NCBI GenBank assembly: GCA_031286385.1
Contig: JAITUJ010000013.1
Coordinates: forward strand, 1 to 52,082
Length of the DNA stretch: 52,082 nt
Direction of reading: 5' to 3'
Origin: Clostridiales bacterium
Lineage (GTDB): Bacteria > Bacillota > Clostridia > Christensenellales > Pumilibacteraceae
Shown here: in pieces, positions 45,673-52,082 of the stretch
Position numbering within the stretch: the first letter of the stretch is position 1
How the letters are laid out: every line of letters starts with the position of its first letter
Notes under the pieces: generated by a model
Database searches by the model: none
What the model was told of the DNA's origin: nothing
The model's input: only the letters and a program-made list of their open reading frames with translations
Translations under genes and position numbers: made by a program

Positions 45673-46110
45673 TTATTCCCACGGAAAAACAATCCACTTG
45701 TAGTCTACATTGCCTATTGAATTTGTAAGAATTTCACCATAATAGTCTGGTATCAACGCACTATCTTGTCTATATAAGAGTGTAGCAAACCTTATCCAAT
45801 TCAGTTTTCCCTGCATTTGATAAAAATTTTTAATTCTTTTCAAGGTTTCTCCCGTGTCCGTTATGTCATCTACAATCAGCACTTTTTTGTTGTCTTTTAC
45901 TTTGTCTAAACAGTCAAAAGTCATATTGACGCCCAACTTATTTGATAATACAACGCTCAAAGGCAATCCACCGCGCGGAATGCCATAAATATATTCTGGA
46001 CAAAAGTCTGATTCCTGTATCTGTTTTGTTAAGTTACAGCAGAGAGTGTCAAAATCTTTCCAAGTCAAATGGTAGTCATATAGCTTTTTTAGTTTTATAA
46101 TATTGTCCAT
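45673..46110 (-). CDS. Xanthine/guanine-type phosphoribosyltransferase
   Basis: Type I phosphoribosyltransferase (145 aa), probably for purine salvage. The PRPP loop is VLIVDDITDTGETL, the pyrophosphate loop is GIPRGGLPL, and the chain ends WIVFPWE as in Gpt-like enzymes. I chose the ATG at 46110: the longer frame (46155) would start inside the terminator hairpin of the upstream gene. Neither start has a good SD or promoter, so expression may rely on readthrough. The exact base preference is uncertain. Confidence 0.82.
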   Translation of the reverse strand: MDNIIKLKKLYDYHLTWKDFDTLCCNLTKQIQESDFCPEYIYGIPRGGLPLSVVLSNKLGVNMTFDCLDKVKDNKKVLIVDDITDTGETLKRIKNFYQMQGKLNWIRFATLLYRQDSALIPDYYGEILTNSIGNVDYKWIVFPWE

Positions 46111-46130
46111 TGAATCTAACCAGGCACAAA

Positions 46131-46175
46131 TAATAAAAAACAAAAACGAAAACATTTTTTGAATCGTTTTTGTTT
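46131..46175 (-). terminator. Terminator of the InsA-like gene
   Basis: AAACAAAAACGA (46138-46149) and TCGTTTTTGTTT (46164-46175) form a perfect 12-bp stem with a 14-nt loop; TTTATTA follows on the minus strand. The stem begins at the stop codon. Confidence 0.75.
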
Positions 46176-46431
46176 AAAAATTAGAGGAAAATTTTTGTAC
46201 CCACATACTTACAGTATTGCCATCTACATTAAATTTTTTCCCGACTTGTCTAAAAGATTTACCAGACAAATAAAGTTGACAAGCCAAAATTTTGATGTCT
46301 TTATCATAACACTTTTTTATAGGCGTATAGACAGTTCTGCATTGCTTACAGTACATTCGCTGACTGCCTGCTGATGTTTTACCACTTTTTACTTGATTTT
46401 GAGTACTACCACATTTTTTGCACCAAGTCAT
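46174..46431 (-). CDS. Orphan IS1 InsA-like zinc-ribbon/HTH protein
   Basis: An 85-aa protein resembling InsA of IS1: zinc ribbon CKKCGS...CKQC with GKTSAGSQRMYC between, then a helix-turn-helix (ACQLYLSGKSFRQVGKKFNVDGNTVSMWVQK). IS1 InsA is about 91 aa and is followed by insB in a -1 frame; no DDE transposase frame follows here. Instead the gene has its own strong promoter, a strong SD (GGAGG, 4-5 nt) and a terminator, like a normal chromosomal gene. It is either an IS remnant or a domesticated DNA-binding regulator. No terminal inverted repeats or target duplications were noticed. Confidence 0.78.
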   Translation of the reverse strand: MTWCKKCGSTQNQVKSGKTSAGSQRMYCKQCRTVYTPIKKCYDKDIKILACQLYLSGKSFRQVGKKFNVDGNTVSMWVQKFSSNF

Positions 46432-46461
46432 GTTGCCTCCACAAAAAGTAACCTAATTTAT

Positions 46462-46490
46462 ATTATATATTATACCCAATAAAAAGTCAA
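46462..46490 (-). promoter_or_regulatory. Promoter of the InsA-like gene
   Basis: TTGACT (46485-46490), 17-nt spacer, TATAAT (46462-46467); a leader of about 24 nt carries the SD. A second TATAAT overlaps the spacer. Confidence 0.72.
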
Positions 46491-46507
46491 CTAAACCAAG
46501 CAATATT

Positions 46508-48208
46508 TTAAATTTGACTTAAATTTGATTTATATTTATTACACCAATCAATCATCTCTTGTGCTGTAAAAGCAGACTGCTTGCTGATGTTTATACCACC
46601 TGTCAACCGAGCAATCTCCTCTATGGTGCGCACATCATCTAGTCTTGTGACAGTAGTAACTGTACTGTTTTCCACTGTATTTTTCTCAATCAAAAAGTTT
46701 GCATCTGCCATAGCAGCAATCTGAGGCAAGTGAGATATGCACAATACCTGTTTTGTTCTGGATATCTGTGCCATTTTTTGTGCGACGGCTTGTCCTATAA
46801 TACCACTTATACCCGCATCTATTTCATCAAAAATTAGTGTATCTATCTGTTCTACTGTTGCGGCTATTACTTTTAAACCCAACATGAACCTTGATATCTC
46901 TCCACCTGAAATTATCTTTGAAAGTGGTTTGATTGGTTGACCCAAATTTGTACTTAAATAGAATTCCACACTGTCAAAGCCGTCGTTACTAAACTTGCGT
47001 TCGGCTACATCAAACTCTGGAATATCGCTAAATATCACTTCAAATACACTGTCTTTCATGCCCAATTGAGCAAGTTCTAAGACTATTTTTTTGGATAGTT
47101 CGACGGCGGCACTGCGTCGAAAATTTGACAAGTCTGTGCATTTTTGATACAAACTTTGCATACACTTTTGTTTTGCTGATTTAAGAGTGCAAGCAATACT
47201 GTCCGCATTTGACAGAATACCTAGCCTACTTTTTGCTTGAAGCAAAAAGTCATGCATTTGATTTGTATCCCCATATTTTCGCTTAATCGTTCGCACCAAT
47301 TCCAATCTTTTTTCCAAAGCGTCTATTTCTGCACTATCAAAATCCACTTCTTGCAAGTTTTGGTAAAGTGTGCCCGATATGTCCATCAACTCCAACCTAC
47401 AATTTTCCATCCTGTTTATCAAACCTTGATAAATTTCCACAGTTTTAATGCTATTTAATTGCGTCTTGCATTCACCAAATAAATGCAAAATATTAATTTC
47501 CCCACTTGATATAATTTGGGTCAAACGAGTAAGTGTAGCTTTAATCTTTTCTGATGACAAAATTAGCTTTCTTTTGTCTGTCAAAGATTGCTCTTCATTT
47601 TGCAAAATTTTTGCGTTTTCAATCTCTTGTATCTGAAATTGTAAAATTTCTAATTCCCTTAGTCTTTTAGAACTGTCCCCTAAATCTGCAATTTGTCTGT
47701 TTATGTTCTTCAATTCACTGTAAAGATTTGCAATATCACACTGCAATTCATTTGTACTGTCTCCCAAAAAATCTGTTATTAGTTGCAACTGCTCTGACTT
47801 ATTGCTTAGCGTCAAGTGTTGGTTTTGTCCGTATATATCTACCAGCGTAGTCATAATTCGTTTCAGCATTGATGGAGTACAGTTTTGACCGTTGACTTTG
47901 ATTTCATTTTTTCCATCTTGTTTAAACCTGCGTCGCACGATTACCATATCATCTTGTACAAATCCAAGCTCTTGTAAAACTACTTTTGTATTTTTGCCAA
48001 TTTCAAATACACCTTCCACAAAACCACACTGTTGTCCATGTTTTAACAAAGACTTGTCATATTTTTCACCAAGTAACAAAAAAATACTGTCAATGATGAT
48101 TGACTTGCCAGCGCCCGTTTCACCACTAAGCACATTAAAATTGGCGTCAAACTCTATCTCCAAATTCTGGATTAGTGCAACATTGGATATGTGAAGTTTT
48201 TGTAACAT
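46508..48208 (-). CDS. recN: DNA repair protein RecN
   Basis: SMC-like ATPase acting in double-strand-break repair. The 566 aa show the Walker A GETGAGKSIIID, a coiled coil in the middle (about residues 150-370), ABC signature IISGGEISRFMLGLK and Walker B TLIFDEIDAGISG. It starts 44 nt after argR, in the conserved nadK-argR-recN order, with no SD. In Clostridia spoIVB and spo0A often follow; here the InsA-like gene follows. Confidence 0.96.
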   Translation of the reverse strand: MLQKLHISNVALIQNLEIEFDANFNVLSGETGAGKSIIIDSIFLLLGEKYDKSLLKHGQQCGFVEGVFEIGKNTKVVLQELGFVQDDMVIVRRRFKQDGKNEIKVNGQNCTPSMLKRIMTTLVDIYGQNQHLTLSNKSEQLQLITDFLGDSTNELQCDIANLYSELKNINRQIADLGDSSKRLRELEILQFQIQEIENAKILQNEEQSLTDKRKLILSSEKIKATLTRLTQIISSGEINILHLFGECKTQLNSIKTVEIYQGLINRMENCRLELMDISGTLYQNLQEVDFDSAEIDALEKRLELVRTIKRKYGDTNQMHDFLLQAKSRLGILSNADSIACTLKSAKQKCMQSLYQKCTDLSNFRRSAAVELSKKIVLELAQLGMKDSVFEVIFSDIPEFDVAERKFSNDGFDSVEFYLSTNLGQPIKPLSKIISGGEISRFMLGLKVIAATVEQIDTLIFDEIDAGISGIIGQAVAQKMAQISRTKQVLCISHLPQIAAMADANFLIEKNTVENSTVTTVTRLDDVRTIEEIARLTGGINISKQSAFTAQEMIDWCNKYKSNLSQI

Positions 48209-48252
48209 ATTTTATGTAAATAAAGTAAAGCTTTTATCACTTTAAAACAAAT

Positions 48253-48702
48253 TCAATCATTTATGATTTGCTCTATCTTATCAAGTAATTGTTTACCTTG
48301 TTCTTTTGTGCGAACCAGTACAAATACTGTATCCAGTCCAGAAATACAACCCACCACTCCTTCAAAATTGAGCTGGTCTATCAATACAGAGGCCGCATTG
48401 GCCATGCCATGCAGTGTCTTTAACACCACAGTGTGGTCAACTTGCTCATAAAACATGACAGAAACTTTAAAAATCTCTTTGATTTTGTGCATCATTACAG
48501 ATCTGTCACTGTCCCTTGTATAGCGTGAACTGTCCCCATAAGGAGCCTTAATAAGTCCAAGCTCTTTTATGTCACGGGATACAGTAGCTTGCGTGATATT
48601 AAAGCCAGCAAGACGCAATGAATCTGCCAATTCGTCTTGTGTCTGTACAGGATTTTTTTCTATTAGCTCCAATATTTTTGCTTGTCTAAAATGTCTGCTC
48701 AT
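48253..48702 (-). CDS. argR: Arginine repressor ArgR/AhrC
   Basis: Controls arginine biosynthesis and catabolism as a hexamer. The 149 aa have the N-terminal winged helix (ILELIEKNPVQTQDELADSL...ATVSRDIKELGL) and the C-terminal oligomerisation/arginine-binding domain. In most family members the binding turn is GDDT; here it reads ISGLDTVFVLV, so the first of the two arginine-contacting Asp is Leu. No arginine genes are in the window. TAAGATAA is repeated before the ATG and no SD is evident. It lies 38 nt after nadK. Confidence 0.94.
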   Translation of the reverse strand: MSRHFRQAKILELIEKNPVQTQDELADSLRLAGFNITQATVSRDIKELGLIKAPYGDSSRYTRDSDRSVMMHKIKEIFKVSVMFYEQVDHTVVLKTLHGMANAASVLIDQLNFEGVVGCISGLDTVFVLVRTKEQGKQLLDKIEQIIND

Positions 48703-48740
48703 ATTATCTTATTATCTTATTATTTTTGCCACTTTACCAA

Positions 48741-49544
48741 CTAGGGTTTCCTCAGTTTCATTGCAAGTTTTTTATAAAAATTATCTCCTCCCTCCAACCT
48801 AACAAATCTTATTTGAGTCTTTGATTTAAACAGTGTCAATTTGGATTGACTGTCAATTTTTGCACACTCTTTACCATCAACAAAAATGTCAGCTGTTGCA
48901 TCACTTTTTAGCTGTAAATTTATTATATTATTATCTCCGACTATCAAAGGACGGGATCTTAGAGAATGTGCATTGATAGGCGTCAATGCAAAGACAGGGG
49001 AATCTGGACTGACAACAGAACCACCTGCCGACAGTGAATAAGCAGTAGACCCAGTAGGAGTGGACACTATCAAGCCATCTCCCCTATAATCATCAATAAC
49101 ATTATCAGAAATCGACAGCTCTACCCTAATCAAGTGTGAAGTGTTTCTAAAAATGACTACCTCATTGAGTGCCATAAACTGTCTGTCCTGCAAGTCAAGT
49201 TGCACTAAATTGCGTGATTCAAACCAAAACTTGCCTTGACTCAATTGAAAAATAGCTGTATCCACTTGATGCAACTCTACTTCTGTCAAAAATCCCAAGT
49301 TGCCAATATTGATGCCCAAAATAGGCATATCAAATTTCAAGCAATTCTCAACAGAATTCAGTATAGTACCATCTCCACCCAAAGTTATTAAAAAACAATC
49401 CCCATCATCTCTTGACTTCGTAATTGCACTAGAATCAAATATACAATCAAACTTTATCTTGTATTTTTTGAGTAGCTTTGATACAGTTTGACTGACAGTG
49501 TTCCCTGTGTCTTTGTGCGGATTGCAATTGAGCACTACCTTCAT
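48741..49544 (-). CDS. nadK: NAD kinase
   Basis: Makes NADP from NAD. The product is 267 aa from the ATG at 49544; the open frame extends 17 codons further, but those residues are atypical and would lie upstream of the promoter. Motifs: LITLGGDGTILNSV (GGDGT), NIGNLGFLTE, and STPTGSTAYSLSAGGSVVSP. First gene of nadK-argR-recN, 57 nt after dxs. tlyA, usually between dxs and nadK, is absent. A palindrome over the -10 box suggests regulation. Confidence 0.96.
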   Translation of the reverse strand: MKVVLNCNPHKDTGNTVSQTVSKLLKKYKIKFDCIFDSSAITKSRDDGDCFLITLGGDGTILNSVENCLKFDMPILGINIGNLGFLTEVELHQVDTAIFQLSQGKFWFESRNLVQLDLQDRQFMALNEVVIFRNTSHLIRVELSISDNVIDDYRGDGLIVSTPTGSTAYSLSAGGSVVSPDSPVFALTPINAHSLRSRPLIVGDNNIINLQLKSDATADIFVDGKECAKIDSQSKLTLFKSKTQIRFVRLEGGDNFYKKLAMKLRKP

Positions 49545-49546
49545 TA

Positions 49547-49563
49547 GGTATATATTATATACC
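49547..49563 (-). promoter_or_regulatory. nadK -10 box in a perfect 17-bp palindrome, leaderless type
   Basis: GGTATATA-T-TATATACC on the plus strand is a perfect 8-1-8 inverted repeat. It contains TATAAT (49554-49559 read on the minus strand), which ends 9 nt before the ATG at 49544. The -35 region is poor at 17-nt spacing. No SD is present. Confidence 0.55.
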
Positions 49564-49601
49564 ATTTTTTTAATTTGTGCAAGCAAAGTAGACAAATATA
49601 A

Positions 49602-51434
49602 TCAAATGTTGTCAAATTTATCTATCAATTTTTGTAGAGTCTCTCTGTTCATTCCCGAAGTTGCAAACACAGATTTTTGCTCCAAGTCTACAATGTGGCT
49701 GTCACCATGCCCCAATGTTACAACCTTTACCACACTGCCATGAGTCTGCAAAAAATGTACAACTTGTTGACCAAAGCCACCGTTAACTAAGCCATCTTCT
49801 AGCGTTATGATTTGTTTATACTGACTAGCCAATGATTGCAAAGTTTTACTATCAAGTGGCTTTAAAGTGTTTGCGTGTACACAGTCTGCTCTACAACACT
49901 GCATAGCTATATCCAATGTGCGATTTCCTGCCGCTACCAAAACAGTATTGTAGTTTTGCTGTCTCATATATTCCCAATCAAAATTTATTGGATGTTGTGT
50001 ATTGTAAACTGTATCAAAGCTTTTTGGATATCGTATAGACAAAGGTGAGTTGTAAAGAGCGGCAAAACTCATCATAGCATAAAGTTCACAGCCGTCTTTG
50101 GGACACAAAATTGTCATATTGGGTATTTGTGACAGATATCCAATGTCGTATATGCCTTGGTGTGTGACGCCATCACTGCCAGCTATTCCCGCTCTATCAA
50201 TCAAAAAAGTTACCGGCAAATTGTTTATGCACACGTCATGAATAACTTGGTCATATGCGCGTTGCAAAAAAGTAGAATAAACAGCAAAAAAAGGCTTGCA
50301 ACCACCCTTTGCAAGTCCAGCAGCCATAGTTGTAGCGTGTTGTTCTGCCATACCAACATCAAAAAATCTGTCTGCGAATTGCTCAGAAAACTTGGTCAGC
50401 CCTGTCCCTCCACTCATACCGGCAGTTATCGCTACAATGCGTTTATCCTCACTTGCAAGCTCTATCAATGCATCACACATTGTGTTAGAAAACGATTTAT
50501 TTTGTTTATTTTTTACTGTGTCCTGCAACTTTTGAATATTCTTATTTTCTGTTTCATAGTCCATGATTTTTTGAGTAGACTTTGGTTGCAATCCGTGAAA
50601 AAGCTCGGGCTGAACTTCGGCAGATTTAAAACCTTTGCCTTTCTCGGTCATTAAATGAACAAAAACTGGACCTTGTTCGTTGGATAATTCTTTAAATAAA
50701 TTGATAAGATTGGGTAAATCATGACCGTCAAATGGTCCGTAATATGGTATACCAAAAGTTTCTATAACTTTACGACTAAACTTTTTTTGTACTTTTTTTG
50801 CAAATTTGATTAGCGGTTTGCCCAAAATTGGCAGTACTAAAATGCATCTTTTGACATTGTTCTTAAAACGAGCAAAGCTCTTGCTCACCCTAAGCTTTGC
50901 AAAGTGGTTGGACATTGCGCCCACATTTTGAGATATTGACATCTTATTATCGTTTAAAATTATCAATAACTTTTTCTTTGATACCCCTATATCATTGAGT
51001 GCTTCATACGCCATACCTCCGCCAAAAGCACCATCACCAATTATTGCCACGACATTGTGCTGCTCATCTTTAAAATCCCTTGCCCTTGCCAAACCAAGCG
51101 CTTGCGACAAACTGGTCGTACCATGACCGACAGAAAATAAATCAGCATCACACTCCTGTGGATTAGGGAAACCTGTCACTCCTGAATTTGTCCTTAAATT
51201 GTCTAAATTTCTACCTGTAAGTATCTTGTGTGTGTAACACTGATGACCCACGTCAAAAATCAATTTGTCTTTGAAGCAGTCAAAAACAAAATGCAAAGCT
51301 ACTGTAATCTCTACTACACCCAGGTTTGAAGACAAATGTCCGCCATATGTATTGACCTTATCAATAATTTGTTTCCTTACATCTACACAAAGCTGCTGCA
51401 ACTGTTGCATAGACAGGTCTTTGATATTTTCCAT
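49602..51434 (-). CDS. dxs: 1-deoxy-D-xylulose-5-phosphate synthase
   Basis: Thiamine-diphosphate enzyme for the first step of the MEP isoprenoid pathway. The 610 aa contain GHQCYTHKILTGR, the ThDP motif GDGAFGGGMAYEALNDIG...NDNKMSIS, GPFDGHD, the pyrimidine-domain DVGMAEQHA with the catalytic Glu, and IRYPKS. The start codon directly follows the TAG stop of the upstream DUF21-like gene, so translation is coupled. Confidence 0.97.
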   Translation of the reverse strand: MENIKDLSMQQLQQLCVDVRKQIIDKVNTYGGHLSSNLGVVEITVALHFVFDCFKDKLIFDVGHQCYTHKILTGRNLDNLRTNSGVTGFPNPQECDADLFSVGHGTTSLSQALGLARARDFKDEQHNVVAIIGDGAFGGGMAYEALNDIGVSKKKLLIILNDNKMSISQNVGAMSNHFAKLRVSKSFARFKNNVKRCILVLPILGKPLIKFAKKVQKKFSRKVIETFGIPYYGPFDGHDLPNLINLFKELSNEQGPVFVHLMTEKGKGFKSAEVQPELFHGLQPKSTQKIMDYETENKNIQKLQDTVKNKQNKSFSNTMCDALIELASEDKRIVAITAGMSGGTGLTKFSEQFADRFFDVGMAEQHATTMAAGLAKGGCKPFFAVYSTFLQRAYDQVIHDVCINNLPVTFLIDRAGIAGSDGVTHQGIYDIGYLSQIPNMTILCPKDGCELYAMMSFAALYNSPLSIRYPKSFDTVYNTQHPINFDWEYMRQQNYNTVLVAAGNRTLDIAMQCCRADCVHANTLKPLDSKTLQSLASQYKQIITLEDGLVNGGFGQQVVHFLQTHGSVVKVVTLGHGDSHIVDLEQKSVFATSGMNRETLQKLIDKFDNI

Positions 51435-51971
51435 CTATTTTCCCAAACCAAACATCAAAAAAATTCTACCGACTATCTTTACGATACTGTGACTGTGCTT
51501 TATCGCATACAACTTTACAAGCGCCTTGCACCCAACAGTAAAAGCTGCCAAAAGTGAACTTATAATAATTGTTATCGCTAAGCTATTCCAGTCTGTATTC
51601 TGTGCCAAAGAAAAAGCAATCCCCACTCCAATGGCTCCTGTGATGATGGCAGATATATCCCCTATAATGTCACCAAAAAAACTTGCAACCTTACTTTGAT
51701 TGTTTATCAGCCAAAGACTGCACTTTGCACCTTTAATTTTGCGTGATGCCATAGACAAAAATGGAACTTTGTCACATGCCGTAACTGCCACTCCAATTAA
51801 ATCACATAAAAGTGCAACCAACAAAAATATCACTAGCACAATGATAGAAAATATTAAGTTGGCATCTGTCAAAACAACTTCGGACAACAAACTAAAAACT
51901 ACTGTCAGCACAAATGCTAAAACAAAAGCTTTCAATGGCCACAAATTGCGTTTTTTATTTTTATACTCCAC
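51435..51971 (-). CDS. DUF21 (CNNM)-like membrane protein
   Basis: A 178-aa membrane protein with about four hydrophobic segments. The middle, VAVTACDKVPFLSMASRKIKG followed by AKCSLWLINNQSKVASFFGD, resembles the DUF21 transmembrane domain of CorB/CNNM ion transporters, but no CBS or CorC domain follows, so it would be a free-standing DUF21 unit. The start is GTG at 51971 without SD. It is translationally coupled to dxs. Assignment rests on pattern only. Confidence 0.6.
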   Translation of the reverse strand: MEYKNKKRNLWPLKAFVLAFVLTVVFSLLSEVVLTDANLIFSIIVLVIFLLVALLCDLIGVAVTACDKVPFLSMASRKIKGAKCSLWLINNQSKVASFFGDIIGDISAIITGAIGVGIAFSLAQNTDWNSLAITIIISSLLAAFTVGCKALVKLYAIKHSHSIVKIVGRIFLMFGLGK

Positions 51972-51981
51972 AAGTCTAAAT

Positions 51982-52082
51982 TTATTTATACCAATTAAAA
52001 GTTAAATAAGTAGCACATCGCACAGCAAATCTTGCTACTCGTGCCCAAAAGTGTGATATTACGACTGTAATCAATCGGAATA
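51982..52082 (-). CDS. Possible 3' end of an upstream gene
   Basis: One minus-strand frame is open from the window edge to a TAA at 51982-51984, ending FNWYK, and stops 10 nt before the GTG of the next gene, a normal operon spacing. A second frame is also open over most of this stretch, so the call is tentative and no family can be named. Confidence 0.25.
   Translation of the reverse strand, partial: FRLITVVISHFWARVARFAVRCATYLTFNWYK

Noticed and set aside
46111..46155. Longer start for the phosphoribosyltransferase
   Set aside because: The ATG lies within the loop of the perfect 12-bp terminator hairpin of the upstream gene.
49545..49595. Longer nadK start at 49595
   Set aside because: The extra residues are not typical of NAD kinase and include the promoter and palindrome.

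Overview
The window reads as chromosomal DNA of a low-GC, Gram-positive-type bacterium, most likely an uncultured member of the Clostridia. The reasons are AT-rich intergenic DNA, consensus TTGACA/TATAAT promoters, and four Firmicutes-type gene orders: tig-clpP-clpX; ftsK...rimO-pgsA-cinA; rpsO-pnp-ylxY-M16 peptidase-dUTPase; dxs-nadK-argR-recN. TGA is used as a stop (for example uvrA), so the Mollicute code is excluded. Nearly every gene is on the minus strand, so transcription runs right to left. The only clear plus-strand gene is a secreted glycoside-hydrolase-like lipoprotein at 21451-22752. I saw no rRNA, tRNA, CRISPR array, prophage or complete insertion sequence.

Layout in plus-strand coordinates. 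1-9.6 kb: a left-pointing promoter with a dyad and no visible gene, an acyl-CoA synthetase, a small unknown protein, uvrA, a prolidase-type peptidase and the ahpC/ahpF peroxide-defence pair. 9.6-19.2 kb: a 1324-residue surface protein; an operon of a hydrolase-fold protein without its nucleophile, an ECF substrate-binding subunit and coaX; and a cluster of unknown membrane/lipoprotein genes. 19.5-22.8 kb: a divergent pair of exported carbohydrate hydrolases (GH19 chitinase; GHL10 lipoprotein). 22.8-31.9 kb: Nudix hydrolase, mtnN, clpX, clpP, tig, cinA, pgsA, rimO, a DUF1801 protein and a Lit-like lipoprotein transacylase. 32-45.6 kb: ftsK, a membrane-anchored GT80-type sialyltransferase-like protein, dUTPase, M16 peptidase, degenerate YlxY, pnp, rpsO, GT2 and GT8 glycosyltransferases and a SpoIVFB-like site-2 protease. 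45.6-52 kb: a phosphoribosyltransferase, an orphan IS1 InsA-like protein, recN, argR, nadK, dxs and a DUF21-like membrane protein.

Two observations stand out. First, start sites fall into two classes. One class has a Shine-Dalgarno (SD) sequence and a promoter well upstream. The other has no SD and a near-consensus promoter whose -10 box ends only 5-9 nt before the ATG (acs, pepP, the hydrolase operon, tig, the site-2 protease, nadK, perhaps ahpF), which predicts leaderless mRNAs. Second, the protein at 35672-36976 carries, in order, the sequence signatures I associate with GT80 bacterial sialyltransferases, behind an N-terminal membrane anchor. With the GT2 and GT8 genes, this suggests a decorated surface glycan.

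Several expected neighbours are missing: recA after cinA, tlyA between dxs and nadK, spoIVB/spo0A after recN. Several family members have lost key residues (YlxY-like deacetylase, hydrolase-fold protein, ArgR effector Asp, CinA N-terminal domain). All calls come from reading motifs and gene order; no database search was possible.
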